Assembly (NCBI GenBank): GCA_001557505.1
Contig: LSAX01000002.1
Location: 4,402,001-4,466,000, forward strand
Length of the DNA: 64,000 nt
Direction: 5' to 3'
Source: Reticulascus tulasneorum
Lineage: Eukaryota > Ascomycota > Sordariomycetes > Glomerellales > Reticulascaceae
Shown: piece by piece, positions 45,395 to 57,633 of the stretch
Numbering within the stretch: position 1 is the first letter of the stretch
Layout: every line of letters starts with the position of its first letter
Notes under the pieces: model-generated
Told to the model about the DNA's origin: nothing
The model's database searches: none
What the model saw: the letters and a program-made list of their open reading frames with translations, nothing else
Made by a program: the position numbers and the translations under genes

Positions 45395-46964
45395 ATGACA
45401 GGCGAGAAGAGGCGACACTCGGGCTATGGACATGACACAGCTCCAGATGCATCTAACGAGGCCACATCAACGCCCACCACCCGAAAAGCAGGTGGCAGGC
45501 CGCAAGAACCTGGCAGGCATGCGGACGCATACTATCTGAACTTATACACAATAGAGCCCGACTTCAAGGAGCTTGGACGCGAGGATCCAGAATTCAAAAC
45601 CCTGTACGAACCACTACCCCGCTTGTTGGAAGTGTATAACACTGACCTCCGGAGTAGACTCAAGAGCAGACGGCTCGATTTCAATGATCCAATTGCTGTG
45701 ATGCAGCTTACTAAGACACTACTAATGGTGGACTTTGGACTGCAGATCGATCTGCCGAATGACCGATTATGCCCGCCAGTACGTGTACACCTAGGATGAG
45801 GCTGGCTGGCAGATGGGACAAGCTCACATGTGTCAGGTGCCAAATCGTCACAATTACATTCTATGGCTGAAGAATTTGATGGACAGCACATCTTACGATC
45901 AACCAGGCCGGCGGTTATCTGGGCTAGATATCGGGACTGGTGCGAGCTGCATCTACCCGCTGTTGGGATGCACGCAGCGTCAGTGGTACTTCGTGGCAAC
46001 AGGTCTGCCGACTCCCTCAAAACGATAATCTGGACTAACCTGAATAGATATCGACTCCAAAAGCTTAGCCTATGCCAAACGAAATGTGGAGCAGAATAAC
46101 CTCCAGAACCGGATCAGAATACTGGGCACTCAACCAACATCACCACTCGTCCCGCTGGACGACCTTCGCGCCGAGTCGATCGACTTCGTCATGACAAATC
46201 CTCCATTCTACGTCTCAGAAGACGAGCTTCTAGATTCCGCAAAGCAGAAATCTCGACCGCCTTTTACGGCATGCACTGGCGCAACAATCGAGATGGTCAC
46301 AGATGGTGGTGAAGTTGGCTTTGTGGGGCGGATCTTCAAGGAGTCGCTGATCCTACGAGAGCGGGTACAATGGTACACTTCCATGTTGGGCAAGCAGTCG
46401 AGTCTGGAACTTCTGATTAACATGCTCAGAGACAAGGGCGTGAATAATTATGCGGTCACAGAGTTCGTTCAAGGAAACAAGACGCGGAGGTGGGCGATTG
46501 GATGGAGCTTCGGCGCGATGCGGCCATCGGATGATGCGGCGAGAGGGATGAAGGCTGCCATATATAAGAAGCTCCTCCCACCAGTGGTAGAGGCTGAGAT
46601 CTCGAGCCTGCCACTACATATTGGAATCGGCAAGCTTGGCCAAAACATTAACGAGGCGTTGTCTCAGCTGGAGCTAATCTCGTGGGACTGGGATCGAGAA
46701 CACTTACGGGGGATTGGCCGTGCGAGAGAGAACGTGTGGAGTCGGGCTTGGAGAAGGAAGAAAGCTCGGGAGGGGCAAGCTGACTTATCGCGAGAAGCAG
46801 ACTCGGAGTCAGAAGATTCCGAGGACTGCTCGTTTGGCTTTGCTGTAGCTGTCAGAGTGCAGAGAAATGAGGTTTTGGTTTCGTGCCGGTGGTTGGAGGG
46901 ACAAGACACCACTTTGTTTGAGAGCTTTTGCGGCTTTCTCAAAACTCAACTAAAGGAAATTTAG
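45395..46964 (+). CDS. METTL16-type RNA N6-adenosine methyltransferase
   Basis: Three exons, 45395-45778, 45837-46002 and 46048-46964, join in phase and give 488 aa. The start MTGEKRRHSGYG is the first ATG; the frame is open upstream without one. The core reads DFNDPIAVMQLTKTLLMVDF, then RHNYILWLKNLM, then the SAM-binding GLDIGTGASCIYPLLG, then the catalytic NPPF in DFVMTNPPFYVSEDEL. GEVGFVGRIFKESL and FVQGNKTRRWAIGWSF complete the METTL16/RlmF-like pattern. Human METTL16 and fission-yeast Mtl16 methylate U6 snRNA at the ACAGA box, so the role is probably nuclear, in splicing. The tail is basic and Ser/Glu-rich (SEDSEDCSFGFAVAVRVQ). Divergent to QNS1. Confidence 0.9.
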
Positions 46965-47371
46965 ACTAGGTCCTCATTGATGACTCTAGGGCAAACTAGG
47001 CGGCACTTCGTGCTTTCGTACGTGTTTTCGTTAACAAGAAGTGGGCCGAGAGGCAGTCAACAATCCAAAGATGGCGGGGGATACGATAAAGCCGCTCGAT
47101 ATATCTCCTGATTCGATAGAGTGATACTGGCTTCATCAGATAACAGATTGAGAGCGATAATGACGACACTGGCTCGTCTTGCAAACATGAGCTTTTGGTT
47201 GCGAAGTCAAGGCTCGGAAAATTCTTACTGTGCGCATTCAGCATCAATATTATGCATATACACTGTAACAATGCTCGGACCATCAAACTCTTTTTAGAGT
47301 TGGGGAGCATTCTGTCATTAACACGACCACACCCACCCGCCACGGTCATTATTTGTGAATACGAGCCCACC
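46965..47371. other. Intergenic region METTL16-like / XAP5
   Basis: About 400 bases between two plus-strand genes. No element is recognised apart from the presumed XAP5 promoter. Confidence 0.4.
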
Positions 47372-48546
47372 ATGTCTGAGCAGGCCTCCTCTCGGTTTAT
47401 GCCGCAGAATCAGACAACCCACCAGAGACTGTCAAACCACACCGTTGGTCTCGTCGAGCTCTCCGACTTTCGCAAACGACGCGCCGAGGTCCTCGAGCAG
47501 CAGGAACGAGAAGCACGAGAGGGAGCCGTCTCTGGTACGTCGACGCCTGACCGATCACTTACTGCCACGCCTGACAACGCGGGAAGCGACTCCGTGAGCG
47601 GTATTACTAAGCCAGCAAAGAAAAAGAAGAAAGCGAAGATCGGGGGCAGCAAGCTCTCCTTCGCTGACGATGAAGAGGACGACGATGGCGGGGCGGTAAT
47701 TGTCAAAGCCGTCAAGGCACGGAACGCTCCTGCACTTGGTACCGATAGCGCCGACGACTCTGCGACCGATAAGAAGACGAAGATTGCCGCAAATACCGCG
47801 GTGGGGATTGTGCCCAAGGCTATGACGAAGGCTGCCCTGCGACGAGAAGCTGCCGAGCGGGAGGCTCTCCGACGCCAATTCCTCGTTATACAAGAAGCTG
47901 TTAAGGCGACCGAGATTGCGATACCGTTTGTTTTCTACGACGGAACCCATATACCGGGAGGCATTGTGCGGGTCAAGAAGGGAGAGCACACCTGGGTATT
48001 CCTAGACAAGAGCCGGAAGGTGGGAGCTGAGCTTGGAGTAGGCGAGAAAGCCAATGCTAGAAGGGAATGGGCCAGAGTTGGCGTAGATGACTTGATGCTG
48101 GTGAGGGGGACCATGATTATCCCACATGTGAGTTCTATTGCCCATGTATATCTGTCCTACTGGCTGACCATGTCTAGCACTACGACTTCTACTTCTTCAT
48201 TATAAACAAGAGTCTCGGACCAGGGGGTCAACTTCTGTTCGATTATAGCGCCGAGGCACCCCCCAAGGATCACGACAACCCCGAGAAGGAGGTTCGCACG
48301 GTTGAGGGTGGTCTGACAACTGCAGCAGCCCTCAAGGCAGCCGCAACCAGAGCATTGCCCGATATCGACACATTGGAGGGGGCGCGAGATGATCCGACTG
48401 TGACGAAGGTTGTGGATCGGCGATGGTATGAGCGCAACAAGCATATTTATCCGGCGAGTGTGTGGCAGGAGTTCGATCCCGAGAAGGACTATCAGAAGAA
48501 TGTCCAGAAAGATGCCGGTGGAAACACGTTCTTCTTCTCGCGGTGA
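47372..48546 (+). CDS. xap5: XAP5/FAM50 family protein
   Basis: Two exons, 47372-48127 and 48178-48546, join in phase (IIPH-HYDFYFFI) and give 374 aa. The N-terminal third is charged and low complexity, with a Lys run (KPAKKKKKAKIGGSKLSF) and a DEEDDDGG patch, as in XAP5 proteins. The XAP5 domain follows with EIAIPFVFYDGTHIPGGIV, VRVKKGEHTWVFLDKSRKVG, LMLVRGTMIIPH, HYDFYFFIINKSLGPGGQLL and VVDRRWYERNKHIYPAS. FAM50/XAP5 proteins are nuclear and associate with the spliceosome and, in fission yeast, chromatin. The protein ends NTFFFSR. Conserved gene, no lesion. Confidence 0.92.
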
Positions 48547-48678
48547 GGATAGCTGGATCCTCTGGCTATCGCTGCAGATGAAGGGATTGCCGCACACTGG
48601 TGATGTGTCTGGAGGGCGGCATATACAAGTCAGTCAACGCTTCTGGGTATTTTGGCGATTGCCTGTACCTACAGTTCT

Positions 48679-49119
48679 TCAGCCAGCATACAGTCGGGTG
48701 AGCAGCAACGCGGCGATGAGCAACCACCAACCAGGCCAAAAGATCATGACCAGAAGCGTGTTTCCACCAGGCCCCAGGACTATCCATACGAACTCGAAGA
48801 TGATTTTGTTCCTCAGCCTCTTAATGGTCTTGGTGTTCCAGAGACTACAACACGCTCTACCCGACTGCGAAAGCACAACCCTCGAGGCGAAGAATGAGTG
48901 GGTAGCCGCCGTCTTGCCCACTATCACGGTGGACGACAGCGCAAGACAGGCCAGGAACCATCCGGTGGCGAAGACGAAGAAAGAGACGGCGGCCACGACT
49001 TTCTGAAGACGGAGGGCTAGAGTGAAGGTTGGTCCGAAGAGCGCGATAAGCTCCGATCTCGGTGGGATGGAGACGCTGGGCTGGAGCGCCGAGGACGTGA
49101 GGATGGAGACCTTGTCCAT
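48679..49119 (-). CDS. Small integral membrane protein (146 aa)
   Basis: The single open frame starts MDKVSILTSSALQPSVS. Three hydrophobic stretches are visible: VAAVSFFVFATGWFLACLAL, IIFEFVWIVLGPGG and VMIFWPGWWLLIAALLL. That suggests two to three membrane helices with a basic loop between. I recognise no family. The hydrophobic layout argues for a real gene rather than a chance frame. It converges tail to tail on XAP5, with about 130 bases between the stop codons. Confidence 0.55.
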   Translation of the reverse strand: MDKVSILTSSALQPSVSIPPRSELIALFGPTFTLALRLQKVVAAVSFFVFATGWFLACLALSSTVIVGKTAATHSFFASRVVLSQSGRACCSLWNTKTIKRLRNKIIFEFVWIVLGPGGNTLLVMIFWPGWWLLIAALLLTRLYAG

Positions 49120-50428
49120 GATACCGAAACGCTGGACCTATATGCTGGCTTCAGGAAAACATTGCCGAGCTGCTTGACGGACTCAGACACCTCGAAGAGA
49201 GGCTGTTGTTGGGAGCGATATATAGGTCGGACTCGAGCAATGCCCAACCGACCTGCAGACCCCGCTGCGGATGTGGATCTTGGATGTTGAAGTTCGGCAC
49301 CAGCGCTTAATGGTCCCGGTGGCTCCCTTCAATATAATCATGTTTGTTAGTGCACGAGCAGCAGCCCAACCATGCATGCTAACAAATCGTCGTTCCGACG
49401 GTCTCGGCGTGGGGTTCGTTGCCCCACCAGTCTGTGCCAAACCGCACGCATTGAGTATGGACCCCAACCGGCTGCCCTCACCACGACCCAACATGCCACT
49501 CGGTCATTGGCTAGATCCCGTCGTCAACCACCCGACATGTAAGCCTTCGAGTACGAGAACCGTGGGGTTGTGCCGCAATTGATTGGGCGTACATACCCCG
49601 ATCAGCATTTGATACTCTAAAATATCAGAGTCTAGGCCCAAGTTTTGGTGTAGATTCGTTATCTTCTACTTTGAATGCGGCACAACCCTGTCCTTCGGCG
49701 GTGGGCCTCGCGGTATTTAGTGGCGATTTGAAAATGCCCTCACATCCCGCCATCCGCAGCTGTTGAGAGTAACACCACACAGTTCTCTCATCCCTGCGAA
49801 TTGCATCACCTAGCTAAGTTGGCACCCAAAAAGCTCCTTCAGGGCGACGAACATGCTTCTTTCGGTCGGCTGCGGAACGATTTCGATATATAGGGTAATT
49901 ATAATCCGGGATTAGAAACTGGCAGCTACTAGAGAGATGTCATAACTGCCGGCGAAACGGTCACCCCAGGTACATTAGGATGCAGGTAGTCACGGTCTTT
50001 TGCAATCCATGGCGCCAGGAATGGGAACTTGTAACTAGACAAAGTTTGATGAGAGACTTCAAACACGGGACGTAACATTTCCTGGCTGACCATCTTGCTC
50101 CAGAAGATTTCTACAACCACCATATATCTTAGATGCTCGGCCGCTCTTCAACGCATTTTGGGCTGATCAAACTCCAGTGAGAGCATTTGTCTCGCGTTGT
50201 GGACTGTCTGTCTCAGCTCCTTAAGCCCGCAAGTTCTAGAAGGTCCGAAACCCAAGAAGAATTTCAAGTAGGACAAGTGTGCCTCTAAGAGCCCAATATA
50301 CACGCCCAACAGAAGAGTGCACAACCAATAACCCAGCATAATGGCAGCGCCGCCAGAACTCGAGACGCAAGCATCCAAACTATTGATGTCGCCCCTTATC
50401 TTTGTACCTGCGTTCTGCTGTATGTAGT
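49120..50428. other. Intergenic region, with possible small ORF 50148-50447
   Basis: About 1.3 kb. A minus-strand frame at 50148-50447 (99 aa) overlaps the end of the HET gene by 19 bases and has one hydrophobic stretch (AAIMLGYWLCTLLLGVYIG); it might be a small membrane protein but has no other support. Another frame at 49929-50123 is unrecognised. Confidence 0.35.
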
Positions 50429-53114
50429 TTAGATGAGGGTAATGCAACTTGGGGGGTGAAACTCAAAGAAGTCTTTGTCCAAGATCTGACCCACCCCCAC
50501 GCGGCGAAATATCGGTTCCCTATACATAAGTCTTCGGACAAGTAGGACGTACGATATTGATCCAACTGGCAGCTGTCTTTCGACGTCGTACGTCTCTAGA
50601 AGCATGTTCACGGCAAAGATTTCTCCCTCAAATGGCTCCACCAGATCATCCCCGTCGAACACAGCCATTCCAAACCGAGTGAAAGACCCCGGGTCTACTG
50701 ACTCTCGCTCGGCGTCCTTTTCGCTGGCCTCTAGTCGGAAAACAGGACCTAGATCGACCAAATCCGCGCTTTTCTTGATAAAGTCGGATCTCTTTACGGA
50801 ACCTGGGCAATCTGGCTTTTCAGATGCATACACCCGTCGGATTTGCCCGAACATGATAAGCCGCCGCTCCCTCTTAGCTAGAATACTGTTGTGGAGCTCG
50901 ATTTCTTCGCGTGGAAATAGTTGGAATAAGAGAAGCTCCTTTACGGTGCCGAGGATCACTGAGGGGTTACCGGCAGACATTATCCACCTCCAGGAGACAG
51001 GACCATCGTGATACAACCAGCTCCATGTTCCCTGACGTCGAAACTTTGGACCTTTGACTTGATTCTCAGTACCATGTAGTCGGACCCACGGCGAGGCACA
51101 CCATAAAAGCTGCGCTGCAACAGCTGGGGTCCGCAGCGCAAATACTCCGCAGTCTTTCATATATCTGGCTAGCCAAAGAGCCTGTAGCCGCATGCCAATG
51201 CCAAGAATTGCGTCGGACTTATCTGTCGTGTTGGTGAATTTCCGTGAAGAGAGATCTTCGGCAATATAAAACCAGGTTGACAACTTCGGTGACGAGGGAA
51301 GGAAGAAGGGGGACTTGCCGAGATGCGTGGGTCCGAAAGGGGTCTCGTTCAAATACTGTGACACGTCTTTCCAGTCTTCTAATCCCTTCTCACGAAAGGA
51401 AGAGATTCGGCAGAGAAGCAGTAGCACGCTAGGCCCCAAGACGATTACTCGATTGGAAAGACAGCGCTCCTGAAGAGTCCAACCTCGTTCATTCCAATAA
51501 GAAAAGGACGGGCGGCCATCTGCGTCTATGCCATGCCTTTGCAGGGATGGGCCGATGAAGTATGTTTCCTTCTTTCTCACCCAAGATTCGCCAGATATCC
51601 AGTTAAAATCGTCCGATCTATTGCAGAAGGGAATCCCGTCTGGATACGGTGAGATCGTCTCAGACCACGGAACATTGCGAACCGTCAAGCAGCCTTCGCC
51701 CCCAATCCTTGCTCCTGGGCCTCTCGGAATAATCAATGTTACTGCTGCTAATCCATAGATATCGTGCATCTTATGAATCTCAGATGATTTATCGATATCG
51801 CTGTCCTGGATGATGCATAAAGCGTCGATCCAGATAAATCGAAACCCCAAGATGGTCGTCACAGTGAGCGCTTCTCGAATGCGCTGCTGCAAACTGCCCA
51901 AGGGGATCGACACATAATGCTCAACTACATTACTAGACCTTGTTTGGTAAGGTTCAGGTATTGGCTGGTCTTTCGGCCTGAAGACTTCAGGTGGACTCCA
52001 TACGTAGCTCAAGGCTGCGAAGTCTCTCCAAGAACCAGCGTTATCGATGAGACGTGCCGTCATGCCCAGAAGACCGTGCTCGATCTCTATCAGCCTGCTT
52101 GGTTTATGATTCTGCCCCGTAATGTCCATTCCATGCTTCATAGCATTGAGAAAGGGATTGCAAGTAGGATGTTCTTCACGACATTTCGTCAGCCACTCCC
52201 TCGCATAACGGAGATTCGCATCGCAAAGTGGTTCAGCCGCAAGCATACTGCCCCGGATAGTGTCTCGAAGATCGCTACCTGTTCACATTAGTAAGGGGGC
52301 TTTTTGTAATGAGTTGAGAGTGGCCGGGTGCTGCTTTACCATCTGGGGTATACAATGAGAGATACCCGGTCCGTCGTTCCCAGGGGCTCTCCACCCTAAT
52401 CATAATCTCGCGGTCCGAGTCGAATGTTGACAATACCACTTGCCATTGTGTATGGCGATCCTTCACCTTCGGGGACATGCGTGAATGGCAGCATATCAGC
52501 TCGCATAACTCGCACCATTCTGCCGATTCCCAGATCACATGGAAATCACTATGTGTCGTCCCTCGAGTAAGTGTGACCGTCCGTTCGTGGCCTTTCCACT
52601 CCAGCTTTCCTATTCCATTGCGACGCATACCATGAAATGAAAGCTTTCGACACCTGTGGCAGAGATTGCGAGGTCGTTCTTTAGGCGGAAGCTCGCGGTC
52701 GTCGGGGAAAGTGGCCTCGTACTTCCTGCCAGGAACGGAGATTACATCAGGACCGAGGCCTGCGCGTTCTGGATCAAATCGACCGAAGAATCCAAGTGTT
52801 TGTGTTGCAGCCACTTCGGCAAACTCGACCGTCGACCCATCCCTTTCGTCGCCTGGACCTCCCAGGAGCTTCCGGTCGTCCAACTGTTTCCGGAATTGAG
52901 AGGGAATGATGTCTCTAGCAACCTGGGCCGTTGGCATGTCTGCATTTGAATCGATTGTGGGTTTGTTGCCATCCCCGTCAAGATGACCACTGGATGTCTC
53001 ACCTTTTGACGATGGGCCAGCCGTGGCGGTCGCCTGGAAATTTGTCACCATGAGTATTCTATTCACCTCCACCCCATTGGGATCGTTGGCGACTGTTGAC
53101 CCAATGTTATCCAT
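50429..53114 (-). CDS. HET-domain protein, copy 1 (874 aa)
   Basis: Exon 1 (53114-52340) and exon 2 (52278-50429) join in phase (YTPDG-SDLRDTIRGS), giving 874 aa. The first about 150 residues are polar and probably disordered. A Cys-containing module (NLCHRCRKLS, AEWCELCELICCHS), common before HET domains, follows. The HET domain spans about residues 330-500: FAALSYVWSPPE (the usual Gly of WG is Ser here), RFIWIDALCIIQDSD, and later NERGWTLQERCLSNRVIVLG. HET proteins trigger heterokaryon incompatibility or regulated cell death in ascomycetes; the domain is distantly related to TIR. The C-terminal half has no recognised domain and ends FEFHPPSCITLI. No stop or frameshift is seen. Another HET gene lies 5.5 kb away. 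Confidence 0.9.
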
Positions 53115-54249
53115 AGATCGTGGTCGAGCTGGTGTCTTCTAGGTTCGAAGATCGGCAGGTAGGAAAAATCCATGGCAGCTGAACAATCGACGTGAATGGT
53201 GTGCATCAACCCATATCTCTCATTCCGACAGGTTTTCAATAACTCCAAGCCACCATCAGGTCATGCAGGTTCAGTGACCAATAATAGGTCGTCTATGTAC
53301 AGGCATAGCGAGGAATACTGATCGTGGCCGGGGGCTGATGCCAAGAACGAGAGCGCCAAACCTAGCTTCATAGTGGCGCAAAATTACGCCTCATGAGGAT
53401 TGGACTGTCCGTATATCACCATCCTTCTAACCCTATAAGGGAGTGGCATTGTGCCTCTGGTCCGATTTGAGCACGCAACACTGATCACCTCTGGGTGACT
53501 CAATGCCATAGCAACAGAAGCCAGAGTCTTTGGTGCGTGGAATTCTGTGAATTCTTAACTGGATTGAGAAGGCAGGTCTTCGGTGCATGCTGGAACCTGG
53601 GGGAATATCCTATTTGGGTATTTCAAGCCTCACAGACCACCACACCAGTCTTCCGCATTAGGCGAGAGATGCTGGGCGGGGGGTGCTGTTTCCAAGCTTA
53701 AAGGGCTTACGAGAGCACTTTAATAGAGGTAGGGTTTTGGTAGCACCAGCTTGGGAAGATGTGTTTCGTACTGCCAAGATACTAATATGCGATGCTCACG
53801 AGAAGTGGCGGCGCCAGACACAGTAATGGAAAAGATCCAATGCCACGCGCAACGTTTGCTGCCACAATGACCAGTCCAGATGCTTTGTAATACGTCATTC
53901 CGTGGAAGATGAGCAAGTTTTGTTCCTTCGAAATGCGTTGATCGACTCTATTCATTGGCAGTTCATCCTGCCAACCCAAGCGGGCGCGGTAATGCATTGA
54001 TTCCGTGGACTAGCTTCAATTGGTCCGTGGAAGATGTATTACCTAAGGTACGTACCAAGTAAAGTGGGACGTGCAGGAGCCGTTGAGCAACGGTTTATAC
54101 ATAGAGGGACATTGGAAATGGATGTGAATATATCTAGGAACCTTATATAAGTGTGCTGGTTACTCAACAGCAACACAGATACCAAGACAAAGACTTTGAG
54201 AACACCTGCAGACTCTTACAGGCTCCCACAGCCCCATTCCCAATCTATA
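53115..54249. other. Divergent intergenic region HET copy 1 / SDR
   Basis: About 1.1 kb. The TATA box at 54144-54151 belongs to the SDR gene. Short frames (53495-53701, 53782-53997) are not recognised. Confidence 0.4.
54144..54151 (+). promoter_or_regulatory. TATA box of the SDR gene
   Basis: TATATAAG, 99 bases upstream of the ATG at 54250, a usual fungal distance. Confidence 0.5.
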
Positions 54250-55099
54250 ATGGCGTCTCCAAGATACGACAGGCTCGCAGGAAAACACATCCTCCTCGTA
54301 GGAGGCTCGTCAGGCATAGGATTTGCAGTTGCGGGAGCCATCCTCTCTTCCTCTCCCACTGCCCGCTTGACTTTATCATCATCATCTCAGACCAAAATTG
54401 ATTCTGCTATTCGGCGCCTGAAGGACTCCTTCTCAGGCAGTATAATCTCCGGGTACTCATGCGACCTCTCCACCCCCGAGCTCGAAACATCCATTGCGTC
54501 TCTCTTCACCAAAGCCCTGGCGCATGACCCAGCAGGGAAGATAGATCACATAGTCATCACAGTCGGCGACCCCATCGCCCAGGCTTCGATCCATGATTTG
54601 ACACTAGCATCGATTGTAGCAGCAGGGCAAGTCCGCTTCGTTGCTCCCATCCTTATTGCAAAGATCGGGATCAAGCATCTGGCACCAGGGCCCGAGAGCT
54701 CAATCACCTTCACGGGCGCCCTGGTGGGACAGAGACCTATAGAGGGATGGGCCGTTGTTGCTGGGTATGCGGCGGGGATTGAAGGCGTGACGCGGAATTT
54801 GGCCATTGACCTTAAACCAGTCAGAGTGAATTGTGTTGCGCCCGGGGTCATAGAGACTGAGCTGATCACCGGAATGAGTGAGAAGCAGAGGAGGTGAGTT
54901 TCACTACATCTTACGCTGTTTTGGAAAACGGGAGGCCTTGCTAACATCGAATAGCGACGCTCATGCTATCAGTAAGAAGACCCCAGTTGGAAGACTTGGA
55001 AGACCAGAGGATATTGCCGAGTGCTATATGTGGCTATTGAAAGATAGGAACGTGACCGGATTTGTGGCTTGCAGTGATGCAGGCGCGAAGCTTCAATGA
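54250..55099 (+). CDS. Short-chain dehydrogenase/reductase, atypical active site
   Basis: Two exons, 54250-54893 and 54955-55099, join in phase (EKQRR to SDAHAISKKT) and give 262 aa, the usual SDR length. The start is MASPRYDRLAGKHILLVGG; the frame is open upstream but this ATG sits at the family N-terminus. The cofactor loop GGSSGIGFAVAG is intact. The catalytic Tyr-x3-Lys region reads WAVVAGYAAGIEGVTRNLA: Tyr is present but the Lys position is Ile. The Ser strand reads ITFTGALVG, with Thr-Gly-Ala instead of a clear Ser. PVRVNCVAPGVIETEL and GRPEDIAECYMWLL follow as in SDRs. A similar atypical subgroup is frequent in fungi. Catalysis by the standard mechanism is doubtful. Confidence 0.83.
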
Positions 55100-57023
55100 A
55101 TGGTTCCGCAGGCCAATAATTATCGCGTAGCACAAGGTAGTCTATTCTATATGTTTTTTTGGCTTATATCCTTATCATTAATTTAGCATGATTACGGGTT
55201 TCAATGTGTGCTTCAACTGTGGGATAGGAACACTAATGCTCATTGATTACCAAGCTCAGCCATCGCTGTGGGACTCACCCGCCAATGCCAAGTGCAGCGC
55301 GTCAAGTCTTCCTCGCTTATAAGCAGAGCTGAATACTGTAAACCTACCTTTAGGTATCCTGAGATACGGTCTAGATCTGATGGGCGTGAGATCTTCCATA
55401 TTTGTGCGGTGCCTCTTGGACGTTGTTGATCTCCCCATTTCGATGAGTTCGCGTATCGTACTCAGACGATAATACGAAGTTGAGGAGATGAACCTGAGTT
55501 TATGTGAAAGAAAGCTTGATTTTCTTAGTACTTGTAAAAAGCTTGTTGCGGAATTGACCTATGCTCAACGCGGTTTTAAAATCGTGATATCCTTGGCACT
55601 CTGAAAACAAGTCTCTAGGTAGCCGGCTTGCTGCACAGACTGATTCGGTTCTAACTTTGGGTGTAAATGCTGTGGCTAAAAGCAAACGTTTGCAGGCCTA
55701 GCAAATATCCCCGCATCGTTCCACTGCTGTTCAGCTTACGACCAGGGGTGTTGTCCATTCTTCCAGACCGCCACACCTGAACACTCGCAAATACGCTTCT
55801 CTGCCTCTTGCACCTCCGTCCACACCGCTGCGACTGCACTGTCCACAAGATGCCAGCTGCCGTCAGCGCATGGCCGACCGCCTGAATGCTGCTCACCGAC
55901 GGACCGCAGCAGGTAATAAACTTTTCACTTACACTGGCATTCCACAAACAGAGGCTATTCCTGTCAGAATGGCTTACCTCGATGACTACTAAGTCACTGA
56001 GCCAGCCGTCCTCTAAATTCGCCCGGCAATTTGCAACTTTTGCTGGCAGGAATACCGCGGGATTATATGAGTGTGCCTCGTCTCACGGCCTCGGATATGA
56101 CCAAGCAGTCGCAGGAGGGCTTACCGAGAAAGTTACAGCGTTTGCGGCGTACAAGTGTGGCTGTAGCTGGACCACGATTCGGGCGTCCGATGGGTGGCGT
56201 AACGATTGCCGCATGATGGCTCGACTGGGTTGCAGCGTTGGATGGCTGTCTGGAGAACGATCGTCCTCATCCGTGCAGACGGTGGTCGGCGGCCGCTTCT
56301 GCGTGTACGAGATATTGGAGAAGTTTGTTCTCTCGTCAGCTGCAGCAACGATGCAGTGCCTTCATCTATTTCACCTCGTGATGTCGACACCACCGAAGAA
56401 TGGAGGCTTGGAAGCCACAGATCTCCTCCACGTAATCCGGCACACGGCCAGATCGTGGCTGACCAAGACAGCACGCGGCAGATGGAATGTGCCCCACCAA
56501 GCGACGCGATGCTGCACCAATACGAGGGTGATCATCACCGCCCCCACAGCCAGCCCACGGTCCACAGTCAAGCGAGGACCAAAAGTCTCCTATTATTGGG
56601 ACCTGGAAAAACCCTGGAACCATGTGCATGCAACTGCAAGCCGGAATCAGCCAAAAATGCCCGCCCTGACCCCTCAATATCTGATGTTTACGCCGTCACA
56701 TCGGATCCGGACTGGTCACCAATGGCGGGGAGAACGATGGTAGCCCACTTGGGAATACGAGAATTGGTGCGACGTCATTTATCCAGTGCCCGTATGCTTT
56801 CCCGGCTCAAGAGGGTGGAAAGCGGCGAAGCTGGTCGCGGTGAGGTGATTAGCTTTTATGGTTTTTATATAAGGCTGGGAAGATTTCCGGGCAGGTTTTC
56901 TGGAATAATCAGTGACAATTCATCCCTCATATTCATCTCGTACCGTCCCCGATCTACACTTGCTCTTGCACTTGGCTCTGCCTCCAGCCTCAAACATCAA
57001 CATCAAGCACACGCACGTCCAAC
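55100..57023. other. Long intergenic region with unexplained open frames
   Basis: About 1.9 kb. Two long overlapping plus-strand frames, 55886-56743 (285 aa) and 56206-57273 (355 aa), and a minus-strand one at 55651-55947 have no recognisable domain, odd composition and no intron-consistent continuation. They may be a decayed gene or chance. A TATA box for the secreted protein is at 56866-56874. Confidence 0.35.
56866..56874 (+). promoter_or_regulatory. TATA box of the AA1-like gene
   Basis: TATATAAGG, 150 bases before the ATG at 57024, followed by a C/A-rich leader ending CCAACATG. Confidence 0.5.
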
Positions 57024-57633
57024 ATGCAGAAAATTTTCACCGCACTCTTCCTCCTGGCTCCGGCTTTGGCCTCTCCGCTCGCCGACCGAACAGACTCATG
57101 CACTCGAAAGTCGTCCAGGGTCACTGAGTGGACCTTGGAGGAGTTCGACTTCCACGCCAACTACATCTTCAGCACGCCTTCTCACCAGAACTCATGGGGC
57201 TACATTAGCTTTGACGTGGTTAACAAGGCCCTCGACTATAAAGTCGAGTGCAGCACTGCTGCTAGCCGGCTGAGCGACTTCTTCTTCGGCGATTGGATCT
57301 ATGAATGCCCCGCCCCCGAGGGACAGAATGCAGTCACCACCTTCACTTTCAACCGCCCAACTGGCGAGGTTAAGCTGAACCAAACCTGGACTTGCCACGA
57401 TGACCCACAATATCCGTATGTTTTCTCAGCCTTCTTGTCAATTAACCATTGGTCTGACATTTCATAGTGCTCGGTTTACTGCCCTTGGCAGCGGAACTGC
57501 AAATTTGTCTTGCAAACAGACATACTGGGAGAATTCCAACTGGACCATTGGCGAGATCTACTCCCAGCGCGACATCATCTGCGACAAGATCACTCTCCCA
57601 GTTCCCATCACAGAGATTTACGCTGTAGCATAA
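57024..57633 (+). CDS. Secreted AA1-like (Alt a 1 family) protein
   Basis: Two exons, 57024-57415 and 57468-57633, join in phase (DDPQYP-ARFTALG) and give 185 aa. Residues 1-17 (MQKIFTALFLLAPALAS) are a clear signal peptide. The mature part has the AA1-like pattern: TEWTLEEFDFHANYIFSTPS, SWGYISFDVVNKALDYKVEC, CPAPEGQNAVTTFTFN and WTCHDDP, with seven cysteines visible after the signal, compatible with disulfide bonds. The family folds as a beta barrel and includes Alternaria allergen Alt a 1 and other secreted fungal proteins. Some members modulate plant defence, but most have no known function. It lies between two HET genes, about 1 kb from the nearer one. Family call good, role open. Confidence 0.82.

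Noticed and set aside
50148..50447. 99-codon minus-strand frame overlapping the HET gene end
   Set aside because: Not annotated as a gene; one hydrophobic stretch is the only support and a chance frame cannot be excluded.
53782..53997. Minus-strand frame upstream of the SDR gene
   Set aside because: Short, no recognisable motif, and not linked by splicing to a neighbour.
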